From an uncultured Eubacteriales bacterium (GTDB lineage Bacteria; Bacillota; Clostridia; UMGS1810), in the NCBI GenBank assembly GCA_900555295.1, contig USKN01000071.1, forward strand, positions 1 to 8,780: a DNA stretch of 8,780 nt. Reading direction: 5' to 3'. Position 1 is the first letter of the stretch. Every line of letters starts with the position of its first letter. A program made the position numbers and the translations under genes. The notes beneath the pieces are model-generated. The model was not told the origin of the DNA and made no database searches. It saw nothing but the letters and a program-made list of their open reading frames with translations. Below are positions 6,976 to 8,780 of this stretch, piece after piece.

Positions 6976-7821
6976 TTACACAATTTCGTTCATTAAAACA
7001 CACTCCCTGCAGCACAATATTTTGCGCAGTATTTCTTTTTGTTCAAGACAATTTACAAATTTTCCGTCGTTTGAATACAGCATAACAATAAGAGTATACT
7101 CGGTGCTTATGTGCGGAATTATTGAAAAAGCGGGCAAATTTTCATTAAAATTCATATACCGCCTGCGTGTACGGCGCGATTGAAAAGTTCCGTTTAAAAT
7201 ATATGCCGCCGTATTAATTTTGTGCTTTGAAAGCTGTGTAAGCTTTACATATGAAACAGCGCAAAGCGTTATGTAGGAAGTATTAATCCTGCTTTTAAAC
7301 GCAACGGCAACACCTAATAAAAAAGCAGCAAAAAGCACATACCTCGATATTTTTTGCGTACGGTTTACCGAATCCATAAGTCCTTTAAAAAAACATATAC
7401 AGGCGCACAGCACTTCCCCTCCGTCAAGCGGAAGAGCGGGAAACATATTAACCGCAAAAAAAAGAAAATTTACCGACGATACAACCTTAAACGTATATAC
7501 GCCCCATTTTACATAAAAAATGCCGAACATTACACTCACAAAAAAGCTTGCCGCAGGCCCCGCAAGCGATATAGCAATTCTTTTAACGGGCGTGGGTATA
7601 TTTTTAAGTTTAATGTTTATGCCGTAAGGGTATATATCGGCGCCGTAAATTTGGGTATGTGTTATACCTATCATAACAATATGCGACAGCTCGTGTATAA
7701 AAAGCGACAAATAAATTATAATCATAAAGCCAAGCTTATAAAAAAGAGTGGAAAAAAATATGAGCCACACAACCGTGCCGCTCATATGTATATGATATTT
7801 ATTTTTCGTATTGCAGCTCAT
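6976..7821 (-). CDS. M50 family intramembrane metalloprotease, SpoIVFB-like
   Basis: A zinc site-2-type protease embedded in the membrane. The product has 281 residues, close to the 288 of B. subtilis SpoIVFB, which cleaves pro-sigma-K in the membrane around the forespore. The zinc site HELSH lies at 43-47 (H43, E44, H47, the numbering known for SpoIVFB) in a hydrophobic helix. The second motif N125-MFPALPLDGG (125-135) supplies D133 as third ligand. About six hydrophobic segments are visible: 14-28, 31-50, 83-103, 110-128, 135-148 and 160-175. The soluble tail (about 200-281) starts with a basic RRTRRR patch and resembles a short CBS-like domain as in SpoIVFB; its end holds cysteines at 270, 271 and 274. 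The ATG overlaps the stop of the M23 gene (ATGA) and has GAGGG 6 bases upstream. The protease call is firm. The sporulation role is inferred from length, motif spacing and partner; no sigK is visible, so the substrate is unknown. Confidence 0.88.
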   Translation of the reverse strand: MSCNTKNKYHIHMSGTVVWLIFFSTLFYKLGFMIIIYLSLFIHELSHIVMIGITHTQIYGADIYPYGINIKLKNIPTPVKRIAISLAGPAASFFVSVMFGIFYVKWGVYTFKVVSSVNFLFFAVNMFPALPLDGGEVLCACICFFKGLMDSVNRTQKISRYVLFAAFLLGVAVAFKSRINTSYITLCAVSYVKLTQLSKHKINTAAYILNGTFQSRRTRRRYMNFNENLPAFSIIPHISTEYTLIVMLYSNDGKFVNCLEQKEILRKILCCRECVLMNEIV

Positions 7822-8720
7822 AGTATACCCTCAATGTAATCTGCAGGGTTTTGACATTTACCGTTTACACGTATTTCAAGGTGAAGATGCGGTCCCGTTG
7901 CAACGCCCGTTTGCCCCACACAGCCTATTTTAATCGATTTGTCAGCATACTCGCCCGGCTTTACGCTTATTTCGCTTAAGTGGCCGTATACCGTAACAAT
8001 ACCCCCGCCGTGGTCTATTTTTACGTAATTACCCAAATTGCTGTCGTAACCGGCTTCGGTTACAAAACCTTTTTTGCACGCGGTAACAACCGTTCCGTAA
8101 TCGGCGGCAATATCCACTCCCATATGCTGTGTGCTTTCGCCGCTTACGGGGTGTATTCTGTCGCCGTAACCCGATGTAATTTTGCCTTTAATCGGTACGG
8201 TTAATGTGTTTGCATAATCGTTGGGCTGAGCCGCTTGCGCCGTTTGGCTTTGTTGAGTTTTATCGGTTACATCGGTATCGGCGTGGGGTTCTTTATCGGT
8301 GTTTTTGTTGTCTTTTTTTTCGGCGTTATCATCTTTCATAGCAAGTGCGGTAAGCGCTTTATCGCTCTTATCCTGCGCTTTGGGTGTGCATAAATCGGCT
8401 ATGCGGTCCACACCTTTTTTTGCATAATCCGCTCCCTTTTGCGTTAATCTTTTTACAGTGTTTAAATATCCGCGTGCCTCGCTTTTGTTTGCCGTAATAT
8501 TTACACTGTGTGCAATAAATTCTTTTTGCACAACCGCCGTATTTGAATAACTTATGCCTATGCAATAAACAAGTATTGCGGCGGATACAACCGACTGAAT
8601 AAAAGTCCTTTTTTCAAAACTCATTCTTTTGGCGGTTTTTTTATCATCTTTTTTATTTATATCGGCACTGCGCCTTGATTGATAACGGCGCTTACCCGAC
8701 GATTGTTTTTTGTATTGCAT
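7818..8720 (-). CDS. Membrane-anchored M23 (LytM) family peptidase, SpoIVFA/SpoIIQ-like
   Basis: With the start at 8720 the product has 300 residues. A basic cytoplasmic segment (1-38) rich in Lys and Arg precedes a single membrane helix (about 40-58). A low-complexity linker rich in Lys, Asp, Ala, Thr and Gln (about 115-172) leads to a C-terminal M23 domain (about 178-293). Metal-site residues appear complete: H199 and D203 (QHMGVD), YGHL with H247, and GPHLHLE with H278 and H280. The domain could therefore be an active glycyl/peptidoglycan endopeptidase. The topology, N-terminus in and LytM domain outside, matches SpoIVFA and SpoIIQ of spore formers, and the overlap with a SpoIVFB-like gene favours a SpoIVFA-like partner that tethers or restrains the protease. 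SpoIVFA of Bacillus has a degenerate LytM domain, as far as I recall, so the intact ligands are notable. The frame is open to an ATG at 8741, but the Shine-Dalgarno sequence lies between the two ATGs. The gene could alternatively be a general cell wall hydrolase. Confidence 0.85.
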   Translation of the reverse strand: MQYKKQSSGKRRYQSRRSADINKKDDKKTAKRMSFEKRTFIQSVVSAAILVYCIGISYSNTAVVQKEFIAHSVNITANKSEARGYLNTVKRLTQKGADYAKKGVDRIADLCTPKAQDKSDKALTALAMKDDNAEKKDNKNTDKEPHADTDVTDKTQQSQTAQAAQPNDYANTLTVPIKGKITSGYGDRIHPVSGESTQHMGVDIAADYGTVVTACKKGFVTEAGYDSNLGNYVKIDHGGGIVTVYGHLSEISVKPGEYADKSIKIGCVGQTGVATGPHLHLEIRVNGKCQNPADYIEGIL

Positions 8721-8728
8721 ATTTGCCG

Positions 8729-8738
8729 CCTCCTCCCT
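8729..8738 (-). promoter_or_regulatory. Strong ribosome binding site of the M23 peptidase gene (decides the start)
   Basis: AGGGAGGAGG on the minus strand ends 8 bases before the ATG at 8720. The upstream in-frame ATG at 8741 directly precedes it, and its codons 2-6 would be the Shine-Dalgarno sequence itself, so that ATG is rejected as the start. Confidence 0.88.
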
Positions 8739-8744
8739 CATAAA

Positions 8745-8773
8745 GGTATATGCCCCAAATAAAAAATTTATAC
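8745..8773 (-). promoter_or_regulatory. Possible sigma-E-type sporulation promoter for the M23/M50 pair
   Basis: On the minus strand, GTATAAAT (8773-8766) and CATATACC (8752-8745) are 13 bases apart. The -10-like box matches about six of eight positions of the Bacillus sigma-E consensus CATACAMT, and the upstream box holds the ATA core of sigma-E -35 elements. The predicted start near 8738 would leave a short leader carrying the ribosome binding site. The match is imperfect and close to the window edge, so another promoter further upstream, or an upstream gene in the same operon, remains possible. Confidence 0.35.
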
Positions 8774-8780
8774 ATTTAAA

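Noticed and set aside
8368..8565. Minus-strand 65-codon frame rich in Cys, Lys and Arg
   Set aside because: It reads another frame of the M23 peptidase gene, where the linker and membrane helix give the composition. The M23 frame has the ribosome binding site and family motifs.

Overview
The window looks like a chromosomal segment from a low-GC, probably endospore-forming Firmicute of the class Clostridia. The evidence is strong AGGAGG-type ribosome binding sites, sigma-A promoters of the TTGACA/TATAAT type, the Bacillus-like gene order miaB - RicA/YlbF family - mutS - mutL, and a membrane M23/M50 protease pair resembling SpoIVFA/SpoIVFB. All seven genes I support lie on the minus strand, so transcription runs from right to left. 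I see no tRNA, rRNA, CRISPR array, insertion sequence or phage gene.

Right end (about 6976-8773): a membrane-anchored M23 (LytM) peptidase gene overlaps by 4 bases the start of an M50 intramembrane metalloprotease gene. This two-gene unit resembles the spoIVF operon, whose protease in Bacillus activates pro-sigma-K in the mother cell. A sigma-E-like promoter can be read just upstream, but only tentatively.

Middle (about 5441-6975): an AT-rich gap of 375 bases contains a strong sigma-A promoter (6649-6676), with a repeated TGTGACG element just upstream of its -35 box. The promoter drives a single gene for a short polyprenyl-phosphate sugar-1-phosphate transferase, which initiates lipid-linked glycan synthesis. 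A clear Rho-independent terminator (5441-5480) closes this unit.

Left part (1 to about 5415): a second strong sigma-A promoter with an extended -10 (5387-5415) drives a tightly packed operon: miaB (tRNA ms2i6A methylthiotransferase), a RicA/RicF (YmcA/YlbF) family gene with a cysteine-rich tail, mutS, and mutL, which runs off the left edge after 279 codons. Gaps are 6 and 32 bases, followed by an 11-base overlap. The first two genes relate to tRNA modification and, by analogy with Bacillus, to RNA maturation and development. The last two are the mismatch recognition and ATPase/matchmaker proteins of DNA mismatch repair.

Two starts were moved inward from the longest reading frame. For miaB the upstream ATG lies inside the promoter. 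For the M23 gene the upstream ATG precedes the Shine-Dalgarno sequence. Nothing here looks like a wholly new system. The most interesting points are the cysteine-tailed RicA/RicF protein at the ricA position, the M23 partner with intact zinc ligands, and the repeats upstream of the sugar transferase promoter.
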